Shown here in pieces: positions 37,184 through 49,810 of a stretch of 64,000 nucleotides of DNA (positions within the stretch are counted from its first letter, which is position 1; the number at the start of each line of letters is the position of its first letter). The notes beneath the pieces were generated by a model. The model saw only the letters and a program-made list of their open reading frames with translations. It searched no databases and was not told the origin of the DNA. Source of the DNA: Helianthus annuus (lineage: Eukaryota; Streptophyta; Magnoliopsida; Asterales; Asteraceae); contig NC_035443.2 of assembly GCF_002127325.2 (NCBI RefSeq), positions 123,664,295-123,728,294 on the forward strand, written 5' to 3'. The translations under genes were made by a program, and so were the position numbers.

Positions 37184-38911
37184 GTCTCCCCCTGTTAATA
37201 AAATTTCGTCCTCGAAATTTAGACTACGTCAACTCCTTAGAGTTACGTTATAAGTAAATAAGAATAATGTCAAAGGAAACGAGACATACTGATACAGTCA
37301 CCAATGTGACCAAGTTAACAGGGGTCCAATAAAAGAGGAATTTCAACTAATAGAATTCCAAGTGGACGTTTACAATATGCAAATGAATGTTAGAAACAAT
37401 AACATTCGCTGGGAGGAGCTTAGAATCAACAAGCCGAAATGAAATAGTTTTGCATGAAACGCTCGATCATGATCAGCCCAAGCTGCAAGTTCTACCGACG
37501 CCACAAGGTGTCGTAGTGATCAAATATAATTCAATAATAGTGGTGATCAAACAAGTATCACCTGTGTTTGAAGTCAAATGAAAGCGCGATAATAAATCGA
37601 AGCGGATTTAATCTAAATCAATAAATAGATAATTAAATCCGTGCATGAGATTAGCGCAAGCTTCAATTTAGTGAAACGCCACCACAAGGTGCCGAAGTTA
37701 ACAAACGACTTAATGGAGTCGTAAACCAAACAAATCTACTACGACTCAGAACAATGAAACGCTTTAAAAAGAATTTGAATATGATGTGTTCAATACATCA
37801 TATGGTGTCTTGAATTGAATAAGCGTAATGAACAAGCTCAAACAATTGAATTTGATTTCGGCGCAAGCCGACAATAAATACATGTATCGACAAGGAAACT
37901 TTCGGCATGGTCACAACCAAAAACCATGTATGTAACTTGAAAAGAAAAGAGATTTCAAGAAAATGTGTTGACTTGATAACAAAGAAGCCAACAATTTCAT
38001 TAATGCGGGTCATTTGAATCACAAACCAATAACTAGATTTAGCGAAATAATATTTGAACTTCAATGAAACGCTTTATTCGAAACGAAACCACATGCGTAA
38101 CAAACGATGCATGCGTAACATATGAATTTTCAAGGAATGAAGCAAATGAACGTTCGTTATAATGAAGAAGTTATTGTGATGCGATGACCATTAAGAGGAG
38201 TAGAGATGCGAAAATCTACTCAGTAAATGTGAAAGTCGAAATTTCAATAGAAGAAATTTAAGGACTTTACCTGGGGTTTCATGTGACGACCAGTTGTTAG
38301 GTGACATTACCATGAAATGCCGAACATAGCGTATTCATCGTTATTGAGTCAGGGGGAATGCGGAGACATACGTCTTCCCATTAGCATGGCTCGTGTCGTT
38401 TGCAGGATCGCGTGCCAAACTGTCGCTTCCTCGAAAGTCGTATGTGACGTACTTCAACCTCCGTTGATGTATAGCTTAAGTTTCACGTATACCTATGTAC
38501 TAGTGTTTCGTTATGCGTAGGCTGCCTGCTCGGGAAGTCAAAATATCATAGACGATATGGATAATGGTGTGTGCCCGAGTTAATATTCGCGGTTCCTACG
38601 TGATGACCTTTAATGAACTTCAACATGAGTTTACGAAGGTCTTAAATGCATGTTTCCTAAACTCTCAAAGTTTTGTGTACTGTATGCGACTGTTTTGTGT
38701 ACCGTGTGTAAAACACCACTTTAGCGTATGTTTGAAAACAAAATTTGACTGTTTTGTTTTTCGGCAACGGTTGGAGACCGTATTCGAGTACTATGCGTTC
38801 TGTATGTATTCAGGTTTTAATATTCAAAGTCCCCAGAGAAATATGAGGTTAGAGCCTAGGTATCTCTACAGACAACCCTATTCGCTGTAACCTATAGCTC
38901 TGATACCAATC
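37184..38911 (-). other. B interior: purine tract, non-coding 1.7 kb, primer site
   Basis: On the minus strand the primer site TGGTATCAGAGC is at 38897-38908, three bases from the LTR, and the purine tract ACAGGGGGAGAC at 37184-37195. The end-of-polyprotein motif TTTCGTCCTCGAAATTT stands at 37204. Between them there is no domain; frames of 60-110 codons on both strands do not match proteins I recognise. Most of it aligns with E 3388-5210. Confidence 0.85.
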
Positions 38912-40670
38912 TGTCACACCCCGAAATATCAGAGCATTGGCGTGACTGGACTGGTATCTTCATTGCACAGCGGAAGCAAATAATCTAAGTCTCCTTTTAG
39001 ATATTGAACGCCCACTAAGTACTCGACTCTTTATGGTTCTCCTATTCCAACTGTGCCTTGTCTTAGAAATGCAACCTGAGAAAGAAACATGCGAAAAATC
39101 AACATAAAGTTGAGCGAGTTCATAGTTTGTTTGTAAAAGATTTGAAATAAATCTCTTTGAATAACCGGTTTTTGTAGTATTGTAGAGAAAACGAATTTAA
39201 AAATCATTTTCTTGTCATGTTGTATGGAAACTTTGAATTGAAAACATGGTATGTATCTTGTATAAATCTAGTGTTCTTGTATGTATCATGTTTTCTTGTA
39301 TAAATCAAGTGTTCTTGTATGTATCATATTGTTAATGGGTTGCAAGGCCATTAACATGTGACACGACATAGGAAGTCACCAAGCCATAGGCATTTTTCTA
39401 GTAGTCGATTCACGACTGAGACACAAAAACACTACTTGGTTCTAGTTGTCACCAAGAGTGGGGCTGCCCTGACACCCGTTAGATCTAACCTTTTGTTCTG
39501 CGGTCTTAGTATGTACACGATTAATGGTGCTTATGTTACCCTATTCGTGACACGATTTCTCGTATCATTCCTCAATTCTTATATTATTTCTCAATTCATG
39601 TAACTCTTTGTACTTGTATTTTCCCATAGTTTAGAAAACTAGAATTCGTGTGTATGCGTATTTCAAAAAAATACATTTGTTTGAAAAACCGATATAAAAC
39701 ATAAGCTTTTCGTAAACCATTTGTGTCAGTTAAAATTTGCTTGTAAAATGGTTTAGAAATATGTAATTCTTGTATGCCTTGCAAAAAGTGCATGTCTTTC
39801 CACCCCGAAAACATTTAGAAAAATGTAAAACCGTAAAAAGGTGGGGTTATGAACTCACCTGAATATTCCTGTGCGAAGCTAGCTATATACGACTTCATGA
39901 TGTCGTTTCCAAGTCTTGACTTGCTAGCGTGCATTCTACAATATTCCTAACACGGAATATTTTATAAGTTTCTAATTAATGCGGTAACAAATCTACGTGT
40001 TACCGAGCTCTACCGAATCGTTAATTAAATGATTCGACTGTGAGTTATGACGGTAAATGAACGAAGGTAACTAAAATATGTGTCGTTTAGGCGTTTTGAA
40101 ATAAATATAACAACTTACATTTATTTAATAGCGTTTTCGTGTTGATGTCGTTTGAAATAAATACAATAGTTATATTTATTTCATAAAAGAATATGAGTTG
40201 TTTGGCGCTTGAAATAAATATATAAAATATATTTATTTTATATAAAAAAATTCGCGTTGTATGGTATTCGAAATAAATATGTAAACTATATTTATTTTGT
40301 AAAACGAATACGAGTTGTTTGACGCTTGAAATAAATATATAAAATATATTTATTTTATAAAAGAATTCGCGTTGTATGGTATTTGAAATAAACATGTAAG
40401 CTACATTTATTTTGTAAAGCGAATACGAGTTGTTTGGCGCTTGAAATAAATATATAAAATATATATATTTTATAAAAGAATTGTCGTTCTCTATGTGATA
40501 AAGCGTCGCTGAAAGTGATTTACACATTTATATTACTTCTCATAAAAGTCGCTTTTCAATAAAACATGTTTCACTTTATAATAAGACTCGCTTTGGTTTT
40601 ATGGATTTTCTCGAAAAACGGGCAGAGTTTCCTCTGTTTTTGGACGCCCCCGACAACCAAGTTGTCGTTC
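38912..40670 (-). repeat. B 5' LTR, piece 1
   Basis: Matches 33814-35570 with roughly 2% differences and some small indels. Interrupted by Copia2 at CGTTC. Confidence 0.92.
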
Positions 40671-41114
40671 TGTTGGTGCACTTCATCTGTTGACTTCGTC
40701 TTGGATCGAGTCATTGTATTAGAATGTTAGATCAGGGCATGTTGTACGAGAGAATAGGATATTGTATGAGAATTTAGAGATAGGTTCGCTTTTAGAGCAT
40801 GTTAGATTCGCTGGATATGTCATGTGGTATGGTCCGCTTATGTGTACAAAGATGGTTCGCTTATGCGAACATGTTCTTTGGACCGGACCTAAAGCACTAT
40901 ATATAGCCACAAAAGCGATTCAGTTGTAACATTTTGCCGAAACTCGTACCGAGGTGCTGCCGGATCGAGATTGTACTAGAATCTGTTGTATATCAATAGA
41001 AAAGGTGTTTAAAGTGATATTCAAGTTGTTCCTGAATCAAATACTTGTTTTCCGCACCTGTATTTGATAGAATTACCTCTGATTGACTCGTTCGGGGCAC
41101 GAAACGATCCTACA
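40671..41114 (+). repeat. Copia2 5' LTR
   Basis: TGTTGGTGCACT...CGATCCTACA, TATA box CTATATATAG at 40898-40907. Four CCGCT/TCGCT motifs. Confidence 0.94.
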
Positions 41115-41116
41115 AG

Positions 41117-41128
41117 TGGTATCAGAGC
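41117..41128 (+). other. Copia2 primer binding site (tRNA-iMet)
   Basis: TGGTATCAGAGC, two bases after the LTR. Confidence 0.93.
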
Positions 41129-41329
41129 ATCAGGAGGAGGAGTTCTACAGAGAATAGCTGAGATTCTTCTAAATTTCTGTCTTCTACACCTTTTTTTTCT
41201 GTTTCAGACATTTCCAACGGTCAAAATCGGCTCAAAATCTCAGGGATTGTGCGCAACTACACAGAGACAAACCCTGGAAAGTTTGGTGTCAAAATTCGAA
41301 GTATAAGTGGGTCAAAAACAGGTCCGACT

Positions 41330-41645
41330 GAGATCCGCTTTTACGGTCCGCTCGAACTGCTAATCCGCTCCAACGATCTGTCTGGTCCGCTCGAACAGAC
41401 ATCAACTGGTCCGCTTTAGCAACACTTTCTGGTCCGCTCTTAGAATCACTTTCTGGTTCGCTGATAAAGACATATCGGGTCCGCTTTTCTGACACAAAGG
41501 GAGATTCGCTTTTGTGTCGCTCTGCAATCTGGTTCGCTCATTCAGTCTTGTCTGGTCCGCTCATTTGTAATTCGATAGATCCGCTCCAGTGAACTAACTT
41601 GGTTCGCTTTTGTATTCATTTTCAATTAACTGGTTCGCTTTTACG
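41330..41645 (+). repeat. Copia2 leader array of GGTCCGCTY motifs
   Basis: About 15 copies of GGTCCGCT/GGTTCGCT/ATCCGCT in 310 bases, spaced 15-30 bases, directly before gag. The position corresponds to the Copia1 array, though the sequence between motifs differs. Confidence 0.82.
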
Positions 41646-41661
41646 GCTGTTATAGAAACTT

Positions 41662-44277
41662 TTGAAAATTTTGAAAATGGACGAGGATTTCTACAACGCA
41701 TTCGCTACTCCAAGTACCCCAATCACTGCTGTTCAAACCACAATGCTCGAAAACGAAACAGGGACGATGCAAAAGCCCCCCAAACTAATGAACATAGAGG
41801 AATTTAAAGGTTGGGAAGGTCGATTTGAGAATTGGGTGCAAGCGAATTATCTTGACGCCTGGGAATGCGTAGAAACAAAGTGTGTTCGACCATTGAACGA
41901 TGATGAAGAACCCGTTCCAATCAAAGATTTAACTGCTGATGCTCGGAAGAAGTACAAAGATGAGAAAATGATGCTTAGTCTTCTTCAACAGGCAGTGAAA
42001 GAAGATATAATGGTTCTTCTACAACACAATGGAACTTCGTATTCGATCTGGAAAGCTTTGCGATCGAAGTTTAGAGGAAGTGAGGAGATGGTTAAGAGTA
42101 AAAAATCACTTCTGAAAAAAGAATTCGATTTGTTTCGTGGGTTAAAAAATGAGAGTACGAGAGAGATTATTGAACGTTATTGTAATCTGCTTGCAAATAT
42201 GAAAAGATTAAGTATTGAGAAGAGTACTGATGAGCTGATTGAGAAGCTTGCTGATGCATTGCCTTATGAGACGTGGGGCACATACTTGATGATGCTCAGA
42301 AACAAGAAAGGTTTTAGCAATCTGACGCTCAGTAAGTTCATCGAAAAGATAGAGGCTCAGGAGATGGAACAGAGAAAAGTGATCAGAATGAAAGATTTCG
42401 ATGGTGAACAGGACATCGGGCTGTATTATAAGGCTGGGGTTAATGAGAAGAAATCTTCAAATTTATCTCCAAAGGTTGAAACTGCCTACAGCGCCAAGAA
42501 CTCATCTGGAAGTCCATCATCGGGATCCAACAGCAAAACCAGCTTTACTTCGTTTTCATCATATGATCCAAACATCTCTGCAACTAAAAATGGAAGAAAA
42601 TTACAGTGCAACATAGTGTTAAATCTTGAGAATGATCAAGATTATTCTGAGGAAGTTGCCAAAAACCAAATGTCTTTATTAGGAATGGTTTTGGAATCTT
42701 ACACTTGTTTTGTTGCAGGTCGTATCGGGAATCCAATGTTAACCAAAGAAGATTATGACCAGATAGATGCAGAAGAGATGGAGCTGATGGACATAAAGTG
42801 GTGTCTGGCTAGTGTTTTACGGAGAGCTGAGAAGTTCAAACAAATCACGGGGAGAGATGATCTTCGTGATGCGAATGTCTCTACTTTAGGTTTTGACAAA
42901 TCTAAAGTTACTTATTTTCGGTGCAGGGAAAAAGGACACTTCAAGAGAGAGTGCACAAACCGAGAAGCAATTGGAGCTCAAAATCCGTTCAACAACAACA
43001 ATGATTATTATCGAAAAGCCATTTATCACCAAGTTGGTCAATCATCTCAACAACAAAAACATCAAGCTCAAACTGCACATGGAAGGGATGTGATTGAAGA
43101 TTCAGGAAAGAGAGCATGTGTGGTAAATCAAGACGGAAAGCAGTCGTTTAACTGGGATAAATATATTCCAGATAATGGAAAAGCGTGTTTGATTGATCAA
43201 GAAGATGAAAAGCTACCAGAGGGTTTTAGCTGGGCTAATTTCACTTGGGATGATTACATTCCTGATCAAACTACAGCTTACACTGCTTTTACAGCAAAGA
43301 TTGTAGACGATAGTGATGATGATACAGAGTATTGGGCTAGAAAATATAGAGAAGATATGAAGTTGGTTGCTGAGAGTGATAGTGAAGATGAAAAAGTCAA
43401 GAAGAAGAAAAAGAAGATCAAAACGCCGGTGAGTAGTGATGATGAAGAGGTGCCGGTGGTAAGAAGGCAAAAGGTGACAGAAGTGCCTAAGTTTAAAGTT
43501 AAAGAACAAGTTGATGCAAAAGAAGTTCCTGTAAAGTGTGAAAATTGTGAAGCTGTGAAGAAGCAGAATAGCACTTTGATTTACAACTTGAATAGTCTGA
43601 AGGAGTCGTATGATGTGCTGAACAAGACAATGAATCAGTACAATCAAACTAGTGAAGAGCAAGCTGTTGCTATGAAGACACTTCAGGGAGCGTTTATGAT
43701 AAAACAAAAAGTTGTAAACAATTACATTGAAAAGTGTGCTGCTTTGGGACAGAAGCTTGAGCTGCAACGAATTGAAACGGAAAGAGTTAATCGTTTATTA
43801 AAAAGTTATTCATGTACTTCCTATGTAATTGACAGGATTTACCCTACGGTTGAGAGCATGAAGGTATGGGAAGAAGATGAGATAACTGAAGAAAAAGCAG
43901 CTGGAGTTGTTGCTGGTGAAAAGATTGCTGACAAGAAGAAGGGTGATCAGAAAAAGGACACTGAAAAGGCTTCATCTGGTAAGAAGAAAGGTGTCAGTTA
44001 CAATAAGTGTCCACCCCCGCTGGAAAATGGATATTTGCCCAGATATCCAAACGATAAAAGAGTCAAAAAGGCCACAAATTTACAGTGGGAGTCAGAGTCG
44101 TCGGTTAATCTTCCAGAAAGTATTGATGTTGTGTTTACATCATCTGACACTGATCAACAGTCTCAATTAATAAAGAAAGTCGTGGATCATGTGTTAGAGA
44201 GTGATGATGTGGAAGAGTCAAAGTTTGGGTCATGCACACAGAGTCAAACAGAAAAAACATGGCAAATTGGTTTATGA
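41662..44277 (+). pseudogene. Copia2 gag, N-terminal 871 codons
   Basis: In order: copia gag domain (residues about 30-245; FKGWEGRFENWVQANYLDAW, YSIWKALRSKF, ESTREIIERYCNLLANMKRL), a Ser-rich linker, a knuckle at about 420 (YFRCREKGHFKREC) in which the first Cys is Tyr, an acidic/Lys region with phospho-type Ser-Asp patches, a probable coiled coil (about 620-720), and CPPPLENGYLPRYP near 790. The second Met (residue 6) is a likely alternative start. The frame is lost near 44270 and continues in the +1 frame. In autonomous relatives, as I remember, such a long gag is followed by pol; here it is not. Confidence 0.87.
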
Positions 44278-45400
44278 TAGAAAGTTTTTATTGTCAAAAT
44301 CTAATTTGGATGATGGATTGTTTAAAGTGGCGTACACTTTGAATGATTCTGACAAATTATATTCTGATAAAGAGTTTCCAATAAGAGGTGTCAAAACTGA
44401 ACTGATTAAAAAGGTTTTTATACTCACAGAAATCAATATTTCTGAAATAAAAGGCTTATGTCTTATTGATAAATCTAAACCTTACACCTCAAGAGTTCAA
44501 GAGATTAAACAAGAAAAAGAATTACGGTTCTGGTTCAGATTTCCAAAAGAGATCAAACCATAATGGTAATTTCAAAAAGAAAGGATTAGGTTTTACTCCT
44601 ACAGAAAAACAGAAAAATGAAAAATATGTTCGTGCTTTTAAATCAAAATATCATTTGTTTCAGGTACGTCATCTGAGGAAGAAGAAAAGACAAGTTTCTG
44701 GAGGGAATCAAATAGTGAGTTCCTTGCGAAGAAGCAAGACGAACAGAAGAGAGATACGAGAACCTGTTTCCGATGCAACACTGTGGGACATATTGCAAAA
44801 GATTGTTCGAATGCGATACAATCAAAACAGGGAGTATTTCGTAAAATCAAAGATAAAGTGTTTGCGTTCGAATCACCACTTGATAGAACAAAACTGTTTA
44901 AAGATTCTATTTTTGAAATTGGTGAGAGTTCGAACAAGTTTTACAAGAAGAAAGCCAAATCTGACAATCAGAAATGGGTTGTTAAGAAGGTTGGTGAAAG
45001 CTCTAGCGATGATTCTGATGGATCAAAATCAGAGGAGCTATCTTCTGGCGATGAAACTGATTCCACAAAGTTAGTTGAGCCACAAATTGTTTCAAAATGT
45101 GAAGCTGATGTAAAAATTGATAACTCAGTTCCGATTGTTAATGATGAGGAGTTTCCATTACTTCGGGCTGAGAATTATAAAAAGAAAATTGGTAAAGTTG
45201 AAATTTCTAACCAATTTTATCATGATGAACAGGAATTTGATGCTGAGAAGGTCTTTAACCCCAAGGTAAAACACATCTTTGGCAAGATGATTGACCGAAA
45301 AATCAAAGGGGTTAAGGAATTTTATGAGAAGAAAACAACAAAAGAAAAGGTTGAACCATCCCTGGTTTGTGACTGGGATGGTACATATTATGAACAGTAA
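44201..45400 (+). pseudogene. Copia2 gag C-terminal part, frameshifted
   Basis: Continues gag in the +1 frame (FLLSKSNLDDGLFKVAYTLN), shifts again near 44500, and returns near 44660. An intact zinc knuckle CFRCNTVGHIAKDC lies at about 44768-44810, then a Ser/Asp-rich acidic section and EEFPLL at about 45150, ending at 45400 (WDGTYYEQ). At least three frameshifts separate it from the first part. The C-terminal similarity to Copia1 shows that the 3' end of gag is reached, with no protease after it. Confidence 0.82.
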
Positions 45401-47295
45401 GTCTCAGGACTTGCCGGAGCTCCCAGGTTGGTAAGCGTGGAGCATGAATCGGCATCTTTCTTGAATTTTATTCGGTAACGTCAATCATTCAAAACGGTAA
45501 AGAGGTTTGTTTATGTATTTCTTACAAGTGATACAGAGGTTTCTGAACTGCAAATGGTAAATCAAGGACATTAATTTGTACTTGTATTTTCCTACATCTG
45601 GTTGGAAGACAAGATGATGAACCACATCCCCGAACATTTGTTTGATAAACCTACAAGTGGTAAAATCAATCAAACTTATTTTCCAGAAAAACCATTTTGA
45701 TTAAAACAAACTTAAGTGTTTTGAAATCTAAATGGGAAAATAGTTTGTTGATAGGGGGAGTTCTGATTGTTTATGCCTAGTGAATGGCGATTTGAGGTGA
45801 TTTGATATCGGTTGTCATGTTTCTGTACAGTTTGTTTTCATATTTTCGTTAATGTGTTTGTATTTTAGGGGGAGTAAGAAAATTTTAGAAAATCCAAAAA
45901 CATTAGAAAATTTGAAAAAGCCAAAAACATGATAAAATCAAAAATGAGTTTTGTTGCGAAAAAGAGGAAATGATAGTACATCAGTGGACTATCACAACAT
46001 GCTAAAGAATTGGAAAGTCAAAATGTGATAAACGATCTTACTGCGGATGTGTCAGTAGATTTTCGCACATTTAGTAAATTGAAACGAGATATAAACCTAA
46101 ATCAAACTTGCTTGATTCGTGGGTAACTATTCTTGAATATATGGGTAACCCCCGAAATCTTGTTTGAAAGGTCCCGTATTCTGAGATACTAGGTCTTTAT
46201 ACTCAGTGATATCTGGGGTATTATCCCGGGACTTCTGCTGTATGGAAGTACTGACCTAGTCCCCGGATAATGCTTTCTGCAAAATGCTTGAAACATAGCA
46301 TCGCCCTCAGCAAGCTGATGAAACAATAAAATTGATAGTAGCTGCTGTTGTAATCAAAAGATCCTCTAAAGGGAACACACCAAAAGTCGAGCCGTCATCT
46401 CTCTGCTGAACGGAAGTTCTGACCTGAGCTCTCACGGTTTCGCGTCTACCTCTTTACAGATATCATCTGTGGTATACTCACCTGTAAGACTGAATATTTA
46501 GGATCTGGATACAGGAGGATATTCAAGTGGAGTGATACACAATTAAGTTTAAGTCTCTAAAACATTAATATCATATCTCGAATCAATTGAAGTCTGTGTG
46601 AAAATTTAAGTGGACAAACATACTGACAATCTAGGTAAATTGTTTAGAACTAAGAATGTTTAAAGCTTAACGGTGTTAGTGATATGTCTCAAATCTGATA
46701 TGATCCTCTTGCACGAGCTCACAAAACATTGTTTGTAAATAGTTTATTTCTACTTTTTCATTTTCTTTCAGAAAAATCCAAAAAGATTTTTGGTGTGTTT
46801 TAGCATAAATTTTTGAAAATTCAAAAAGATTTCCGACAACTGGTATTGAAAAACTGATTTTCAAAATTCAAAGTGCTAAACATGATGAGCAAAATTTGAG
46901 GGAGAGTGTGTGTGTGAAATTCAATGTTTTCATAATCCAACCTTTTCAAGTGGTTCATCATAGAGATTTAAGAATTGAGAGTAGTCATGTGTTGGTGCAT
47001 TTGAGAGAGAGTCTGAGCTGGTGCATGTTTATATGCTTAAATGTTGTCATAAATCTTATGTTTGTGGTAGAGTTTATGCAGGAAAGTCAACATCTGAGGG
47101 AGAATATGTAATACTTGAGGGGGAGTACCAGTTGGACTGAACAAACTCAAAAGATGTCAAAGTTTTGTGATGAGGAGTCTATTGATGATAGAAGAGAAAG
47201 AGATGAAGATAGAGAAGCCCAGTGGTTGATCAAGACAGAAGATTGAAGACAGTGTGGAGACTCGATGGCACTCTGTCAACATTTGAGGGGGAGTC
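45401..47295 (+). other. Copia2 3' non-coding region with purine boxes
   Basis: GGGGGAGT-like boxes near 45755, 45870, 47121 and just before the LTR at 47288. Shares several blocks with Copia1. No supported coding sequence. Confidence 0.75.
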
Positions 47296-47738
47296 TATTG
47301 GTGCACTTAATCTGTTGACTTCGTCTTGGATCGAGTCATTGTATTAGAATGTTAGATCAGGGCACGTTGTACGAGAGAATAGGATATTGTATGAGAATTT
47401 AGAGATAGGTTCGCTTTTAGAGCATGTTAGATTCGCTGATTTGTCATGTGGTATGGTCCGCTTATGTGTACAAAGATGGTTCGCTTATGCGAACATGTTC
47501 TTTGGAGCGGACCTAAAGCACTATATATAGCCACAAACGCGATTCAGTTGTAACATTTTGCCGAAACTCGTACCGAGGTGCTGCCGGATCGAGATTGTAC
47601 CAGAATCTGTTATATATCAATAGAAAAGGTGTTTAAAGTGATATTCAAGCTGTTCCTGAATCAAATATTTGTTTTCCGCACCTGTATTTGATAGAATTAC
47701 CTCTGAACGACTCGTTTGGGTCACGAAACGATCCTACA
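47296..47738 (+). repeat. Copia2 3' LTR
   Basis: Begins TATTGGTGCACT, so the terminal TG is mutated to TA. Ends CGATCCTACA. B's LTR resumes at 47744 after target copy CGTTA. Confidence 0.93.
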
Positions 47739-47743
47739 CGTTA

Positions 47744-48524
47744 TTTTTATCAAACTTCAACAATATTCAATCAACATATGCATTTTTCGCAAAAATGACG
47801 AATTATAAACTAACGCTAAATTAAATTGGTTCGAGCTCGTTCACGTAAGATTAAATCTATATAAAACACAAATATTAAAAGCGTCATCAATTTTTTTTAC
47901 CAAGTCTTCACGCCGAAGTGTCGAGCCGCCTGACTGAGTTGACCGGGTCAACTTAGTTGACCGAGTCAGCTCTTGTTGACTGAGTTGAGGCGAGATGAAC
48001 CGAGTCGAGCCGAGTTGGACCGAGTTGAACCGAGTCGGACCGAGTCGAGTCCCGAACAAGCTGCTAATTCTGGCCGTCTTTGATGAGTTTTGACCCGGTT
48101 GCCTTTGTTGACTCGAACCCATACCGAGACTAAACTGAGTCGACTGGAGAGAAACCCGAACACTCGAACCCGTGACTGGCCAGTTGCTTCCAAACTCATT
48201 CTGAACCGAGACCCAAAACATAACTCGAAACAAACAAAAAAAATCAAATCATCATCTGTTTTTCAGAAGAAAAACAAAACAAGTGTGGGTTTTACCGGAG
48301 CTTTCGACGGAGAACAAGCATCGACCACCGGATAAGCGAATCAACCACGGGATAACAGAACCGATCGGCGGTCCGAGACTCCGAACGCCGGTTCTCTATG
48401 TCTCTCGGTCTCTCTCTCTCGGCTCTATCTTCCTTCGACGTCTGGCCCCACCGCCGCCGCTCACCACCACCCAACAGTGATGGTGGTCCATCTTGCTATA
48501 CGAAGAGAGGGGGTGTGTTGTGGG
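47744..48524 (-). repeat. B 5' LTR, piece 2
   Basis: Matches 35577-36356 of the left LTR, including the GACCGAGT array. It ends with GTGGG, the target copy of G. Confidence 0.92.
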
Positions 48525-48795
48525 TGTGACACTCTGGGATTTCCCCGAGCATTATCTTGTATATCCTTGTGTATATATATTGTTTATTAAATGAATGTTG
48601 CGTATTGTTTAGATGTTTTACGTGATCCTTGTATTATGTGTATGTACTATATATATATATGTATATAGGTACGTGTGTGTAGTGGGCCGAGACTACGAAA
48701 CCCAACTCGAGACCACCCGGTCTCGAGTGAACAATGAACATTTGGGCCGGTTGGGCCATGCCACTCGGAACCAAAGGTGCCGGCCTTGAAACGGG

Positions 48796-48900
48796 TATAA
48801 AAACCCAAAACCCTCACCACACTCTCCTTTACACTCTCATTCATTTCACTCTCTCAACTCTCACACTCTCTACCTCTCACTAAAACCCTAAAACCCTAGC
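48796..48900 (+). promoter_or_regulatory. G LTR promoter: TATA box, pyrimidine patch, telo-box
   Basis: TATAAAAA at 48796-48803, then a CT-rich tract (about 48818-48880) with repeated CTCTC, then TAAAACCCTAAAACCCTAGC at 48881-48900, containing telo-box AAACCCTA. This order is typical of promoters of highly expressed plant housekeeping genes. The same is in the right LTR at 56177-56281. Confidence 0.65.
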
Positions 48901-49584
48901 AAACCAAGATCACCTCCTCACCCTCTCATCTCTCTCGGATTCAACCGTAGCATCAAGACTCCCGGATTTCTACTCGGAACAATCACTCGGAAGTGGAACC
49001 TTTGATCCTTCGCACCCACAACATCAACCGGTTAGTATATTATGGTTGTTTTGCTTGATTGGTTAAATGATGAATGAAAGATGAACCATTGTGCTTAGAA
49101 TATTTGATGATGAAAATGATTGTTTGATAAAGTAAATGGCTTCTTGTTACCAAATGATGCTTATGTGTTGATTGAGTGTCTTGAATGTGAAAAATGGTTG
49201 TATTATCCGGTTTGATGCATAAGATGAGTTGTTACATAGCTATGTTATCCGACTAATGATAGATGTTTGGTTAGATGGTTTTGTTACCGAATGATATGCA
49301 TAACTGAAAAATGAATGTTGATGGATAATCTTGTGTAAACATGCTGTTTCGGATTGTGTATGCTAGATGTAGGACTTGAAAGTTCATAATTGTGATGAAC
49401 ATATGAAGAACAAGTTTGAAGGTGATATGAATATTCAAATATGCTTGTTTTGATCTGAATTTGTTATGATTTAGACAATAAAACATGTTAGTGCAATATT
49501 ATTGGTTAGTACACTTTATCACAAATATGAAATGCTATTGGTTAGTACATTTGCCAGGTTCTAGAAGGATTCAGGTGCACGTAA

Positions 49585-49810
49585 CAGTGGTTGCGAGTCG
49601 GAACCCTTGGTTGCGACTCGAGACCAAAACGTGATTCTTCGAGATCTCCCGGTTGCGACTCGCAAGCAGCACCTGATGAACCGAAACCGAGGTTGCGAGT
49701 CGGAATCCCTGGTTGCGACTCGAGACCAAAGCATGATGAGCCGAAACCGAGGTTGCGAGTCGGAACCCTTGGTTGCGACTCGAAACCGTGCATTCTCGAG
49801 TCGAAACCGC
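49585..49810. repeat. GGTTGCGACTCG minisatellite in G 5' LTR
   Basis: Alternating GGTTGCGAGTCGGAA and GGTTGCGACTCGAGACC units, joined by GATGARCCGAAACCGA spacers; a 60-base period is clear between 49692 and 49752. About eight GCGAGTCG/GCGACTCG half units. Exact second copy in the 3' LTR at 56966-57191. Confidence 0.88.

Larger units (their letters stand above)
40671..47738 (+). mobile_element. Copia2: gag-only copia (Sirevirus-like) element
   Basis: 7068 bases; LTRs 40671-41114 and 47296-47738; target duplication CGTTC/CGTTA (the empty site in the left B LTR reads CGTTA). It has a primer site, a leader array, a long broken gag and about 1.9 kb of non-coding 3' sequence with purine boxes. No pol domains are present. 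Related to Copia1: same LTR ends, same CGCT motif, same 3' blocks. The LTRs differ at about 14 of 443 sites. Confidence 0.92.

Noticed and set aside
40087..40527. 146-residue minus frame rich in Tyr/Ile/Phe
   Set aside because: Produced by the AT-rich repeat units of B's LTR; not open in the left LTR.
43213..43767. 184-residue minus frame
   Set aside because: Antisense shadow of the Copia2 gag frame, AT-rich and hydrophobic by composition.
48881..48900. Telomere-like AAACCCTA repeats
   Set aside because: Only two units, in an LTR promoter position; a telo-box, not an interstitial telomere.
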